In this document: positions 44,177 through 53,927 of the stretch, one piece after another
Position numbering within the stretch: the first letter of the stretch is position 1
How the letters are laid out: the number at the start of each line of letters is the position of its first letter
Assembly: GCA_031425525.1 (NCBI GenBank)
Contig: JANPJM010000058.1
Span: 94,008 to 158,007 of the forward strand
From: JANNMJ01 sp031425525
GTDB lineage: Bacteria; Bacteroidota; Bacteroidia; Cytophagales; Hymenobacteraceae
Reading direction: 5' to 3'
Length of the DNA stretch: 64,000 nt
Made by a program: the position numbers and the translations under genes
Notes under the pieces: model-generated
Databases searched by the model: none
What the model was told of the DNA's origin: nothing
The model's input: only the letters and a program-made list of their open reading frames with translations

Positions 44177-44728
44177 TTAGTCCACTACTAGCTCACTGGC
44201 CACCACCAGACGCAGCCGAATGGCTTTGGTGGTGACTTTTCGGTTGAAAATCTCGCGTAGTTCTCGCAGGCGCCCGCCATTGTAGGGTAGCGTGCGCGTG
44301 TGCCCGACACTGGCGAACGCATACACGGTGGCACCGGCAGGAATGATCTGGCGGCTATAGAAGTCGTCGATGGAAGCGGCTAACTGATCGAGGCAGTCGC
44401 TGGCATTGCCGGAGCGGCTCTCGGAGTGGACGTCCTTAAACTCGATAAAATGTAGCTGTCCGTTGGCGAGGAGGGCGCAGTCGCACCGGGTTTCGGGGCC
44501 GCCGTAGGCATACAGGCACTTGTCGATGGCGACCAGATGAATCTGGCGTTGCTGCGGATTGATGACTTCAAAATCGGCGCGGGTGCGCGGCGCGGCCGCG
44601 ACAACTACACACGGCTCCGGGCTGGGCGACGGCGGATCGCGGACGACAAAGCGCGGGTGCGCGTGCGGGGTCAGGCATTCGCGTTCCTGTAGCCGATCAG
44701 CAAAGGCGGAGGTGATGGCCGCAATCAT
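44177..44728 (-). CDS. PD-(D/E)xK-like protein, partner of the ATPase
   Basis: 183 residues. ETRCDCALLANG then QLHFIEFKDV supplies D83 and E96-x-K98 in the right order and spacing for a PD-(D/E)xK nuclease core. The C-terminus is beta-rich and basic (FNRKVTTKAIRLRLVVAS). The start overlaps the end of the ATPase gene by 4 bp (ATGA), so the two are translationally coupled. Family not recognised; nuclease function is inferred from these residues only. Confidence 0.65.
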   Translation of the reverse strand: MIAAITSAFADRLQERECLTPHAHPRFVVRDPPSPSPEPCVVVAAAPRTRADFEVINPQQRQIHLVAIDKCLYAYGGPETRCDCALLANGQLHFIEFKDVHSESRSGNASDCLDQLAASIDDFYSRQIIPAGATVYAFASVGHTRTLPYNGGRLRELREIFNRKVTTKAIRLRLVVASELVVD

Positions 44729-45918
44729 TCGACGGGGAAGCCGCGGCTGATGTCGATCAACTGATCAAATACGTCGGCCTGGGAGCCGGCTATTTCGTCC
44801 AGCTCGTTGGTGCTGATGAGCTGGGTTTCTTCGCTTACGATGGAGCGCACACCACCTTCACCGACGTAATAAGCGGTGAATTCTTTGGGGTCAATCCAGC
44901 TTTCGCGGGGTACTAGTTTGGCTATGTCGTCGGCACGGTCGGGGTATTGGGTGGCGACCTGGTGCGCGTAGAGGAGCAGGTTGAGGTGGGAGAGGATGTA
45001 GGGGGAGTGGGTGGTGAGCGTGAGATCACTACGGCTTTTTAGCGTCGCGCCCATTATATGATTCATTAAAGCGCGTTGTCCATTCGGGTAAAGATTTAAT
45101 TCTGGCTCCTCAACAATGAAGCTGCTCGCGGCTCCACCGCTCGCGTGGTTGTCCACAACCATCAGTAGCGGCAGTACGGATTGAATACCACTAGCTGCTT
45201 CGCTTAACTCAATCACTTTCCGATTTTGAAGTTGAATTAAGTGTTTGCCGTCGCGAAAGGTGTATGTTACGTTTAAAAACGGGACTTCGTAAATAGGAAT
45301 TTCCTCGCGTGCGACTTCGAACGCACTTAAAAATTCAATCAGGTGATCAGGGAGTGCAATCTTACTGCGTTGCAGACCAAATGGCGCTTTGACGACGGAG
45401 CCGGCAAACGCCCTTTCAGCGGGAATGTAAACCGGCGCTGGTAAAAAACTGCCTAGCATGCTGAAGAAGTGCTTCTCATCCCTTTCAGAAAATTTATCTA
45501 TCAAGCGATCAATGAAACTCGTGCTCGCATATGTCTCTTCGGCCTTAGGTTCTACTGCGTATTTTTTCGACAACACCAGAATATTGCTCGTCCATAAATC
45601 CAAGGCGTCTTTTGAAAGCAAGCGGTCTGCTTCTTCGTTTTTATAAGCTACCTGATTCCAGAAGGACAACCATTCAATTTCGGTCTCAGCAGCCTCGTGA
45701 CTTGTTAATTGGAAGTGATCCAAGGCACCTTCAATAAACTCTACCAAAGGTTCTGTTGGGTTAGGGTCAAGAAACTCCGTATCCCGAAAAATAGCCGCCA
45801 GCTTCGCCAGCGTACTCTTTCCTCCACCCGTCGGGCCAATGAAAACGGTGACGCGCTTGAATTCAACTTCGGCGTTATCAATGGGGCCGAAGTTGCGGAC
45901 GGTGAGTTTCTCGTTCAT
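44725..45918 (-). CDS. SMC/OLD-like AAA ATPase
   Basis: 397 residues. Walker A GPTGGGKST (28-36); Walker B in SFIVEEPELNLYP; the signature region ELSEAASGIQSVLPL; and H-loop TLTTHSPYIL. This set is typical of AAA_15/AAA_21 ATPases, the class that powers many two-gene antiphage systems (OLD, PARIS-type, retron-linked ATPases). No TOPRIM domain is present, unlike OLD. The C-terminal 70 residues (AYYVGEGGVRSIVSEETQLI) are family-typical. Middle part lower in GC than neighbours. Defence role is inferred. Confidence 0.85.
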   Translation of the reverse strand: MNEKLTVRNFGPIDNAEVEFKRVTVFIGPTGGGKSTLAKLAAIFRDTEFLDPNPTEPLVEFIEGALDHFQLTSHEAAETEIEWLSFWNQVAYKNEEADRLLSKDALDLWTSNILVLSKKYAVEPKAEETYASTSFIDRLIDKFSERDEKHFFSMLGSFLPAPVYIPAERAFAGSVVKAPFGLQRSKIALPDHLIEFLSAFEVAREEIPIYEVPFLNVTYTFRDGKHLIQLQNRKVIELSEAASGIQSVLPLLMVVDNHASGGAASSFIVEEPELNLYPNGQRALMNHIMGATLKSRSDLTLTTHSPYILSHLNLLLYAHQVATQYPDRADDIAKLVPRESWIDPKEFTAYYVGEGGVRSIVSEETQLISTNELDEIAGSQADVFDQLIDISRGFPVE

Positions 45919-45932
45919 CGGGGGTATTTCAG

Positions 45933-46037
45933 TTTGTCATTGCGGGCGGAGCGAAGCAATCCTCGTTTGCTTGGGGCGGTAGAGCGGCGCCGTTCTACGG
46001 GGATTGCTTCGTCGCAAAGCCTCCTCGCAATGACAAA
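45933..46037. mobile_element. MITE-like element, copy B (105 bp)
   Basis: Starts TTTGTCATTGCG and ends CCTCCTCGCAATGACAAA like copy A, with a shorter interior. The left terminal repeat is partly diverged (GCGGGCGGAGC). It sits between the ATPase gene and the 3' end of intact mfd, at the same distance from mfd as copy A from the mfd fragment. Confidence 0.75.
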
Positions 46038-46084
46038 TTCAGAAGGCGCTGACAGCTTCAAAAGTACGGGTAGGATAGGTTGGT

Positions 46085-49000
46085 CTACGCCTCCACAATC
46101 TCCCCCATCACCTTGCGGGCTTTATCGAGCGAAGCCACGCCTTCGATGGTGACGATGAGCTGCTCCTTGCGCTCCTTGAGATTGGCGGCGCGGGGGTGGG
46201 TCTGGACGTAGTTGAGAATGCGGCCGAACTGCTCGCCCTGGAAATACTCCTTGTGGTCGTCGCCGGCCGGGAGGTAGCCCTTCAGCGTGTCGCGCTTGAG
46301 CGTGAGGCGCTCGAAACCGGCGCGGCAGCCCTGCCAGCGCAGCCGCACCACATCGGCGAGTTGCAGCAGCTCGCCGGGGAGCGGGCCGAAACGGTCTTCG
46401 ATACCCGCCAAAATGTGGCTCAGTGCCGGCTCGTCGGGCGCTTTGTCGAGTTTGGCGTAGAGCCGCAGCCGCTCACCCACATTCTGCACGTATGTATCGG
46501 GGATGAGCACCTGCAAATCGGTCTCGATGTTGCACTCGCGCGGCCGGGCTTTGGCGGCGGCGCGCAAGGCGGCATCGCCGGCAAACAACTCCTTGAACTC
46601 GGTTTCCTTCAGTTCCTGAATCGCTTCGTCGAGAACCTGATGGTACATCTCAAAGCCCAGATCGGAAATGAAGCCGCTTTGCTCGCCGCCGAGCAGATTG
46701 CCGGCGCCGCGAATATCCAAATCGCGCATCGCAATCTTGAACCCTTCGCCGAGGTCTGAAAACTCTTCGAGCGTGCTCAGGCGCTTGCGCGCGTCGGAGG
46801 GCAAACCGGCTACGGGCGGCGTCAGCAAATAGCAATACGCTTTGCGGTTCGAGCGCCCCACGCGGCCGCGCATCTGGTGCAAATCGCTCAGGCCCGACAT
46901 ATGCGCGCGGTTGATGATGATGGTATTGGCGTTCGGAATATCGAGCCCCGATTCGATGATATTCGTACTAACGAGTACATCGTATTCGCCTTCCACGAAT
47001 TTCATCATCCGTTTTTCGAGTTGATCGCCGTCCATTTGGCCGTGCGCGTACGTCACGCGGGCGTCGGGCACGAGGCGTAGCACGAGGTTCGCCATTTCCT
47101 CGATGTCTTTCACGCGATTGTGCACCAAAAAAACCTGCCCTTTGCGCGCCAATTCGCGCGAAATGGCGTCGCGGATCAGGTTTTCCGAGAATACGTGCAG
47201 TTCCGTCTGCACCGGCTGGCGGTTGGGTGGCGGCGTGGCAATGATGCTCAAATCGCGCGCGCCCATCAAACTGAAATGCAACGTGCGCGGAATCGGGGTG
47301 GCGGTCAGGGTCAGCGAATCGACATTGACGCGTATCTCCTTTAATTTCTCTTTCGTTTTGACGCCGAATTTTTGTTCCTCATCAATAATCATCAACCCGA
47401 GGTCTTTGAATTGAATATCCTTACCCGTGAGCCGGTGCGTGCCGATTAGAATGTCGGTTTTACCCTCCTTCACGCGCGCCAGCGTTTCCTTTACTTGTTT
47501 GGTGGTTTTGAACCGATTGACGTATTCCACCGTCACCGGGAAATTGGAGAGACGGTCGCGGAAGGTCTTGAAATGCTGCATCGCCAGCACGGTAGTCGGC
47601 ACGAGTACGGCCACCTGTTTACCGTCGGTTACGGCCTTGAAGGCCGCGCGGATGGCAATTTCGGTCTTACCGAAACCCACATCGCCGCACACCAGCCGAT
47701 CCATCGGGTGCGGCTGCTCCATATCGCGCTTCACGTCTTCGGTGGCTTTGGCCTGGTCGGGGGTGTCTTCGTAAATGAAGCTCGATTCCAGTTCGGCCTG
47801 CAAAAAACCGTCGGGGGTGTAGGCGTAGCCGGGCGCGGCTTTACGGCGGGCGTAGAGTTTAATTAATTCAGCAGCAATATCCTTGACCTTTTTCTTGACC
47901 GCTTTTTTCTTGTTTTCCCATTCCGGCGAACCCAATTTGCTCAGGCTCGGGGGCGTGCCTTCGGCGCCCGAATATTTACTGATTTTGTGGAGCGCGTGAA
48001 TCGGAATTGTCTGCACATCGTCGTCGCGGTAAATGAGCCGCACCGATTCCTGGGCTCGCCCGTTGTTTTCTATTTTGGTGAGGCCGCCAAACCGCGCCAC
48101 GCCGTTGTCTACGTGCGTTACGTAATCGCCGGGTTGCAGGTCGCGCAACTCGCGCAGGGTCATCGCTTTTGATTTCGAGAATTTCGCGCGGTCTTTATAC
48201 CGGTAAAAACGCTCGAAAATCTGGTGGTCGGTGTACAGCGCAATCTTTACTTCATCGTCGATGAAACCTTCGCGCAGGGCCACCAGCAGCGGCTGAAAGC
48301 GGGTTTCGTGATCCAGCTCATCCACAATCGTCGTCAGGCGGTCGATTTGGCGCGGCGAATCGGCGGCGATAACGTTGGTCAGGCGCCGCGCCTGGTTTTC
48401 GTGCAGATTTTTGATCAGCCGCGCAAAATCCTTGTTGAACGACGGCTGCGGCGACGCCCGAAACTGAAACGTTTCGGCGCCATGTTTCTCGCGGGAAAAA
48501 TAAAATCGCTTGCCAAATTCTACGCACATAAACCCGTCGAGCCCGCGCCGGAACGCGTTGCGGGTTTCAAACAGCGCCGCCGGGTCGCTCACGATTTGCA
48601 CGCCCGCCGCTTCCTCCAGCATCGTTTTGAAAGAAGACGTCGCCTTCTCAAACGACTCGCCCACGATGTCGAGCGTCTGCCGTAAATCTTTGAACCAGAA
48701 GATGGTATTAGCCGGCAAAAACTCCAGCAACGACACCCGCGACTCGTGCAGCAAGCGCGTCTGCACGTTCGGGATGATGGAAACTGAAGGCCGCGTTTCC
48801 ACCGAAAGCTGCGTATCGGGGTGGAACGTGCGAATCGATTCGATCTCGTCGCCGAACAATTCTATTCGATACGGCAAATCGTTGGCGTACGAAAACACGT
48901 CCACAATGCCGCCACGAATCGCGAATTGCCCCGGCTCATACACAAATTCGCTGCGCTCAAAATCGTAGCTCGTCAGCAATTCCGTCAGAAACGCCACATC

Positions 49001-49507
49001 AAGCTTGTCGCCGGTAGCCGCCGTAAGCGTGTTGCTCACGAGGCTCTGCCGGTTGATGACTTTTTCGGTCAGCGCCTCGGCGTACGTCACTACGAGCTGC
49101 CCGGCACCCGACGTCGATTTCTGCGCCCCGCTGATCCGGTTCAGCGTCTCGGCCCGCAGCAGAATATTGGCGTTCTCGGTTTCATCGAATTGGTACGGCC
49201 GCTTATACGACGACGGAAACAACTGCGCGCCCGCATCCGGCGAGCCCGTGGCCGCCGTTAGCAGATTCGTGAGGTCGGCGTGGAGGTAGGCAGCTTCCTC
49301 GCGGTCGTGCGCCACCAGCACGTGGTGCGCGCGCGGCGCCGCCTGGTACAACGCCGCCACCAACACGGCATCCTGCGAGCCCACCAGCCCGCGTACGTGC
49401 AGGCGTGGTGTCGGGTCGGCGGGGGCCGTGGGCGTACCCAGGCGCTCGGTCAGGGTTTGCGTAAGGGGGTCGTGGCGGTAGAGCAGGAGCAGTTCGGCAG
49501 CAGTCAC
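46085..49507 (-). CDS. mfd: Transcription-repair coupling factor Mfd
   Basis: 1140 residues from GTG 49507 (TAAELLLLYRHDPLTQTL), which fits the family N-terminus; a TTG at 49558 would add 17 residues. Order: UvrB-like N domains, RNA polymerase-interacting domain near YVTHVDNGVARFGGL, helicase with VCGDVGFGKTEIA and IIDEEQKFGV, and the C-terminal TRCF domain. Mfd removes stalled RNA polymerase and recruits UvrA. Its last 65 codons are duplicated at 43949-44142. The intact end may have been supplied by the inserted segment. Confidence 0.97.
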   Translation of the reverse strand: MTAAELLLLYRHDPLTQTLTERLGTPTAPADPTPRLHVRGLVGSQDAVLVAALYQAAPRAHHVLVAHDREEAAYLHADLTNLLTAATGSPDAGAQLFPSSYKRPYQFDETENANILLRAETLNRISGAQKSTSGAGQLVVTYAEALTEKVINRQSLVSNTLTAATGDKLDVAFLTELLTSYDFERSEFVYEPGQFAIRGGIVDVFSYANDLPYRIELFGDEIESIRTFHPDTQLSVETRPSVSIIPNVQTRLLHESRVSLLEFLPANTIFWFKDLRQTLDIVGESFEKATSSFKTMLEEAAGVQIVSDPAALFETRNAFRRGLDGFMCVEFGKRFYFSREKHGAETFQFRASPQPSFNKDFARLIKNLHENQARRLTNVIAADSPRQIDRLTTIVDELDHETRFQPLLVALREGFIDDEVKIALYTDHQIFERFYRYKDRAKFSKSKAMTLRELRDLQPGDYVTHVDNGVARFGGLTKIENNGRAQESVRLIYRDDDVQTIPIHALHKISKYSGAEGTPPSLSKLGSPEWENKKKAVKKKVKDIAAELIKLYARRKAAPGYAYTPDGFLQAELESSFIYEDTPDQAKATEDVKRDMEQPHPMDRLVCGDVGFGKTEIAIRAAFKAVTDGKQVAVLVPTTVLAMQHFKTFRDRLSNFPVTVEYVNRFKTTKQVKETLARVKEGKTDILIGTHRLTGKDIQFKDLGLMIIDEEQKFGVKTKEKLKEIRVNVDSLTLTATPIPRTLHFSLMGARDLSIIATPPPNRQPVQTELHVFSENLIRDAISRELARKGQVFLVHNRVKDIEEMANLVLRLVPDARVTYAHGQMDGDQLEKRMMKFVEGEYDVLVSTNIIESGLDIPNANTIIINRAHMSGLSDLHQMRGRVGRSNRKAYCYLLTPPVAGLPSDARKRLSTLEEFSDLGEGFKIAMRDLDIRGAGNLLGGEQSGFISDLGFEMYHQVLDEAIQELKETEFKELFAGDAALRAAAKARPRECNIETDLQVLIPDTYVQNVGERLRLYAKLDKAPDEPALSHILAGIEDRFGPLPGELLQLADVVRLRWQGCRAGFERLTLKRDTLKGYLPAGDDHKEYFQGEQFGRILNYVQTHPRAANLKERKEQLIVTIEGVASLDKARKVMGEIVEA

Positions 49508-49643
49508 GGCAGATTCTTCGGGAACGGGAAATAGCAAACGGGCCGACTGCGAGGGCAATCGGTCCGAGCGGGTGCCAACGGTTGGCGCTGCAAGTTCAAC
49601 TCAACGATTCGCTGGAGGTTGCGGGTTCGGATGGAAAGAAACG

Positions 49644-49678
49644 AAAAAGCGGACCCGTCGCCGGGGAGCCGCTTTTTT
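49644..49678 (-). terminator. Terminator of the outer-membrane barrel gene
   Basis: AAAAAGCGG (49644-49652) pairs with CCGCTTTTTT (49669-49678), giving a stem and U-run on the minus strand after the gene ending at 49711. Confidence 0.8.
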
Positions 49679-49710
49679 ATATCACGCAGAAACTAGTGAC
49701 TGCCGGTCAG

Positions 49711-50415
49711 CTACTTGTTCGCGCCGAACATATAACCCACTTGGGCCTGAAAAGCCTCGTTGAAAATGCGCGTTTCATCGCTCGCCGATACATTTTTGGT
49801 ATCAATCAGCGTTTTCACGCCCGCGTTGTAGCGCACGCCAATGCTCACGGCCGGCGTTACGTTGAAACCCACGCCGGCAATCAGACCGATGTCGAAGCGC
49901 GGGATGCCGCCATTTTTGTCGTCCTTCTTCACGAAACCGGGCAGCACATCGCTGTTGGCATCCGTCGAGGCTTCGGCAATGGTGTTGCCGTTGGCATCCT
50001 TCACCTTGAAGTCGGAGCTGCGGTTAGAGTCGGTACGAATACCCGCTTGCGGCCCCAATTCAAAGAAAATCGGCCCGGCGTTGATTTTCGCCAGAATCGG
50101 CACATCAATGTAATTGATGTTGAATTTGCCTTCAAATTTCGTCTTGACGCCATCAATGGTTCTCTCTGTGTCCTCTAGGGTGTACCCTTTATTGGAGTAC
50201 AGCGCTTCGATTTGCACAGAAGCAAAGTCATTGAAGGCATAATTGGCAGCTAAACCACCAATAAAACCAGCTTTGTACTTGTACGAATCCTGGGCGTTTT
50301 TGCCCCACACATTGGCGTAATTGGCGCCCAGCTTTACGCCGTAGGTAAGCCCTTGAGCAGCGGCCGAACCGATTGTAGCGGCCACGAGGGCCAGCGAGAA
50401 AAGAATCTTTTTCAT
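49711..50415 (-). CDS. Outer-membrane beta-barrel (porin-like) protein
   Basis: 234 residues with signal peptide MKKILFSLALVAATIGSAAA. The mature part fits the OMP_b-brl_2 / PorT-like family: TYGVKLGANYANVWG, ASVQIEALYSNKGYTLE, NINYIDVPILAKINAGPIFF, and PAVSIGVRYNAG, ending FQAQVGYMFGANK. Likely eight-stranded. Function beyond outer-membrane location unknown. Confidence 0.88.
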   Translation of the reverse strand: MKKILFSLALVAATIGSAAAQGLTYGVKLGANYANVWGKNAQDSYKYKAGFIGGLAANYAFNDFASVQIEALYSNKGYTLEDTERTIDGVKTKFEGKFNINYIDVPILAKINAGPIFFELGPQAGIRTDSNRSSDFKVKDANGNTIAEASTDANSDVLPGFVKKDDKNGGIPRFDIGLIAGVGFNVTPAVSIGVRYNAGVKTLIDTKNVSASDETRIFNEAFQAQVGYMFGANK

Positions 50416-50628
50416 TGACGGGTAAGGTCAGGAAGGTGGTTGGTTGAGTGGCGTAAGCCTAATCGGCCGGCTGGCCGAGTTTATGTCTCACTTACGGCCA
50501 GAGGTGGCTTGTTGTTGCCCATATTCTGTGCGAAACGCATAAAGAGGGGGTTCAAGGGCAGCACAGGACGACTTTTGCCGCGTCCAGTGAGCGTCTCACG
50601 CTACGTAGCAGCCAGCCAACAAGCACCA

Positions 50629-50667
50629 AAAAAGCCTCTTCCGCGCAACGCACGAAAGAGGCTTTTT
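50629..50667 (-). terminator. Terminator of the TPR gene
   Basis: AAAAAGCCTCTT (50629-50640) pairs with AAGAGGCTTTTT (50656-50667) around a 15-nt loop; U-run on the minus strand. Confidence 0.8.
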
Positions 50668-50698
50668 GGCTTGAAACATTGCGCCGAAGCGCAAGTAG

Positions 50699-52378
50699 CT
50701 ACTTCTTCCCAGCCGGTTTCTTCGCCGGCGCGCCTCCCGCTTTCGGCGGGTTATTGATTACGTCAAGCGTCTGTTTCGCCTGGGCGTCATTCGGATCGAT
50801 GGCGAGCGCCGCTTCCCAATACGGCTTCGAGGCGGTCATCCCGGCCTTATCGCCTTTGCGCGAGTAGTACACGGCAATGGCCTTGTTGGCCGCTACAAGC
50901 TGCGACTTGAACTGCTCGCGCTGGCCCAACGAGTCTACTTTCGAGATAAACCGCTCGAAATAGGGCTTGGCGAGCCCTTTCTCGGAGTTTGGGTCGAGGC
51001 CAGCATTAGCGAGGCCGCGCTTATAGTAAGCCAACGCAAAGGCCGGGTTACTCTTCAGAATCAGGGCGTAGGCCGAGTCGGCAGAGGCAAAACGGCCGGC
51101 TTTTTCGTAGGTGTCGCCCAAGTAATACAGGTCGACGTTGGAGCCGCCCGCCAACACCCGCGCCCGGTACAGCTTGATGGCCTGCGGATACTGCTTCTTG
51201 CGCACATACAACTGCGCGATTTCGCCTTGCACTTCCTTATCGGTCGAATCCTTGGCGTACGCGGCCGTCAGGGTGGGGAGCGCTTCGTCTTCGCGGCCGT
51301 TTTTGCTCAGGGCTTTGCCGTAATACACGGCGTCGGTACCGATCTGCTCGGCGGCGGGCACGGCCTTGCGGTAGCGCTCCAGCGCTTGCAGGGCGCCTTT
51401 ATAGTTCTTGGTTTCGTAGAGCGCGTACGCTTGCAACCGCCGGATGATGGCGTTGCTCGAATCGCGCGCCATCACCTTGTTCAACTCCGTAAGGGCGTTG
51501 GCGTAATCCTTCGACAGGAACAGAAACGCGGCGTATTTGGCCTCGGTGGCGGGCGTTTTTTCGGCGCGGTTGCGGTACTCCGTAATCATCTGCGTGGCTT
51601 CTTTGTAGAGGCCGGCGCGGTAGTTCAGGTCGGCCAACTCGGCGTAAGCCGGGGCATAATTGGCATCGAGCTGAATGACTTTCTTGAAGTCGGCCGCCGC
51701 ACCGTTGTTGTCGCGCGAACGCGCCTTCAAAATCCCCCGGTGAAAGAGGGCGCGCGTGTCGTTGCCATTGGCAGTCACGGCTTTATCGTAGGCGGTCATA
51801 GCGTCGCCGCCTTTGCCGCCCACTTTCAGAAAGGCATCGCCGAGGAGGACGTACGCCGCCGCATCGTTGGGACGGGCACCTTTCGGCGCCGTCACGGCCT
51901 GCATATCGCCGATGGCTTTGCTCATGTCCTTCACGCTTTCGGGGGCGGCCACGTAGGCGTCGGCGATGCGCATCAGGATGTCGGCGTCTTTGCCTTTGGT
52001 GGCTTTACGCACTTCTTCAAACTTGGCTTCGGCGCCGCCCACGTTACCGCGTTGGAGCAGGGCTGCGCCGCCGCTCACCTTGCCGAGGTTAGTATTACCG
52101 AATTTGATAGAGCCTTGCTCGAAGTAATAGCCCGCCGAGTCGGCGCTGCCCATCCGGGCATACAACTGCCCTAGGGCGAAATAGGCCGCATCGGAACCGT
52201 TGGCGGCAATGGTTTTACGCAACGCGGCCCGCGCCGACGAGTACTGTTCGAGTTCGATGGCGCGCTGGGCGTCGGCTACCGACTGGGCGTTGGCGGTCGT
52301 CGGGGCAAGCGCGGCGGTGCCGAGCAGCATCGCTCCGAGGAGGGCCGGTTTCCAGGTCTGGGTCATGGGGAGAAACAT
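50699..52378 (-). CDS. Tetratricopeptide repeat protein, secreted, 559 aa
   Basis: Signal peptide LLGAMLLGTAALAPTTANAQ; the start may be M1 (52378) or MTQTWKP (52366). About twelve TPR units follow, such as YAPAYAELADLNYRAGLYKE and VDLYYLGDTYEKAGRFASAD, ending in a Pro/Lys-rich tail. It lies downstream of the PstS-like and tonB genes on one strand, a grouping I associate with Bacteroidota. Probably a periplasmic scaffold. Confidence 0.9.
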   Translation of the reverse strand: MFLPMTQTWKPALLGAMLLGTAALAPTTANAQSVADAQRAIELEQYSSARAALRKTIAANGSDAAYFALGQLYARMGSADSAGYYFEQGSIKFGNTNLGKVSGGAALLQRGNVGGAEAKFEEVRKATKGKDADILMRIADAYVAAPESVKDMSKAIGDMQAVTAPKGARPNDAAAYVLLGDAFLKVGGKGGDAMTAYDKAVTANGNDTRALFHRGILKARSRDNNGAAADFKKVIQLDANYAPAYAELADLNYRAGLYKEATQMITEYRNRAEKTPATEAKYAAFLFLSKDYANALTELNKVMARDSSNAIIRRLQAYALYETKNYKGALQALERYRKAVPAAEQIGTDAVYYGKALSKNGREDEALPTLTAAYAKDSTDKEVQGEIAQLYVRKKQYPQAIKLYRARVLAGGSNVDLYYLGDTYEKAGRFASADSAYALILKSNPAFALAYYKRGLANAGLDPNSEKGLAKPYFERFISKVDSLGQREQFKSQLVAANKAIAVYYSRKGDKAGMTASKPYWEAALAIDPNDAQAKQTLDVINNPPKAGGAPAKKPAGKK

Positions 52379-52479
52379 TGAGAATTTGAAAACGCAAAGA
52401 AACGGAACGCAGCTAACGCTAGCCGCAGGCTTTTGGATTCAGCAACCTGAATAATCGCCTTGGGCCGCCGCCGCCTTAC

Positions 52480-53508
52480 CTATTGCGGGCGGGTGGGGCG
52501 GTCGTCGGCGGTTTGTACGAGCCTGACCGGCACCGTGACCGGCACGAGGCCCGCCTTCAGGAAAATCCGCTGGCCTTTGTCGCCGGCCACGAACGAGGCA
52601 AAGCCGGTGCCAAGTCCGGCGCGGCCTTCCCGGCTGATGACGTACAGCTCGCGGCACAGCGGGTAATACGGCGCCCGGCGGATGCGCCACAGCGCCACGT
52701 TGGCTTGGTAGGGCTTCACGTAATCGGCGGGAGTAGCGCCGCTGCTTTTGCTGGTGAGGGCCGCCACGCGCACCTGCTTGAGAAAGCCGCGCACGGCGGC
52801 ATCGTCGTTATCTGAAATCCAGTTTACGCCGATGAAGCCGACCGCGCCGGGGTGCGTCGCCACGTATTCGATCAGTTCTTCGTTGGTTTTGGTGGCAAAG
52901 GCGGTGCTGGCCACGGGCTGGCCGCGCAGCACCGAATCGCGCACGTAGCGGCGGGTGCTGCTCGCCGAGTTGTCGAATACCACGGTAGCCGTACCGAGCG
53001 TATTGGCGGCATTGAGCTGGCTCCATTGCCCAACTTTACCCGCGCAGATATTCGCAATTTGCGCCACACTCAACAGCGAATCGGGGTTGGAGGGATGCAG
53101 AATGACAGCCACGCCATCGACGGCAATTTTGGTCTGCACCGGAATGATTTTCTGCTTTTCCAACTCGGCTACTTCATCGGGCGTCAGCGCGCGGGCGCTG
53201 ATTACGTCGCGCACCGAATCAGAGGCCATAAACGCGGCAATGGCCTCGGCTTCAGGTGCGTATACGGCGCGCACTTTCGCATCGGGGTATAAGCCCTGAA
53301 ACGAGTCGATGTGCGCCGCCACAATCGGCCGCAGCGTTTCATCGACGGCCACCCGAATGTTGCCGCTCGTGGGCGTATCGAGGATTTTACCGTCTTTAGT
53401 AGCCGGGCACGCCGTGAGCGTGGCCAGCGCTAAAAGAGCGGCACTTGCCGCCAAGGGGCGGGCCAGCAACCGGCCAACAGGTTGGTTTTTATTCGATTTG
53501 CAGAGCAT
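52480..53508 (-). CDS. PstS-like substrate-binding lipoprotein
   Basis: 342 residues with lipobox LLALATLTAC. Mature part follows the PBP-like fold of phosphate-binding proteins: GNIRVAVDETLRPIV, ADGVAV-type block IAVDGVAVILHPSNPDSLLS, and VFDNSASSTRRYVRD, ending in YVISREGRAGLGTGFASFV. No pstCAB genes are near, so it may serve the adjacent TonB system or act alone; phosphate binding is inferred from the family. Confidence 0.85.
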   Translation of the reverse strand: MLCKSNKNQPVGRLLARPLAASAALLALATLTACPATKDGKILDTPTSGNIRVAVDETLRPIVAAHIDSFQGLYPDAKVRAVYAPEAEAIAAFMASDSVRDVISARALTPDEVAELEKQKIIPVQTKIAVDGVAVILHPSNPDSLLSVAQIANICAGKVGQWSQLNAANTLGTATVVFDNSASSTRRYVRDSVLRGQPVASTAFATKTNEELIEYVATHPGAVGFIGVNWISDNDDAAVRGFLKQVRVAALTSKSSGATPADYVKPYQANVALWRIRRAPYYPLCRELYVISREGRAGLGTGFASFVAGDKGQRIFLKAGLVPVTVPVRLVQTADDRPTRPQ

Positions 53509-53568
53509 CAGCGCAGGTGTAGCGGGTTCAGTAAAAATGACAATTCGGCGGTTTTCAATGCCAACAAC

Positions 53569-53844
53569 CTACCGATAATACCGATTGACGGCGCGGCGCA
53601 CCCGCCACCCGCCGTACAGCACCAGCACCACGGCCAGCACATAGCGGCCGACCGGCGGCAGCGGCAATCGGCCATCGGGCACCAGAAAAACGGCCACGCC
53701 CAAGCCGATATAGGCCAGCGACAGCGTGAGGGCAAAATACCCGACCCAGGGTTTGGCACGCGCATTCACGCGCTCGTCGGCGAAGCGGTCGTCGAGGTCG
53801 GGGTCGGGGGTGGCGCCGGGGCGCCGCAGAGGCGGTTGATTCAC
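53569..53844 (-). CDS. Small two-helix membrane protein, 91 aa
   Basis: N-terminal 35 residues are polar; two helices follow (GYFALTLSLAYIGLGVAVFL and RYVLAVVLVLYGGWRVRR). Located between tonB and the pstS-like gene on the same strand. Family not recognised, but position within this conserved grouping supports a real gene. Confidence 0.7.
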   Translation of the reverse strand: MNQPPLRRPGATPDPDLDDRFADERVNARAKPWVGYFALTLSLAYIGLGVAVFLVPDGRLPLPPVGRYVLAVVLVLYGGWRVRRAVNRYYR

Positions 53845-53927
53845 GGGGGGCGAAGGTAGGCGCCGGGGCCATTGGGCGGCGGCGCGGTGGCGAAAAAAGT
53901 GACCGGACTAATCGGTAAAAACGCAAT

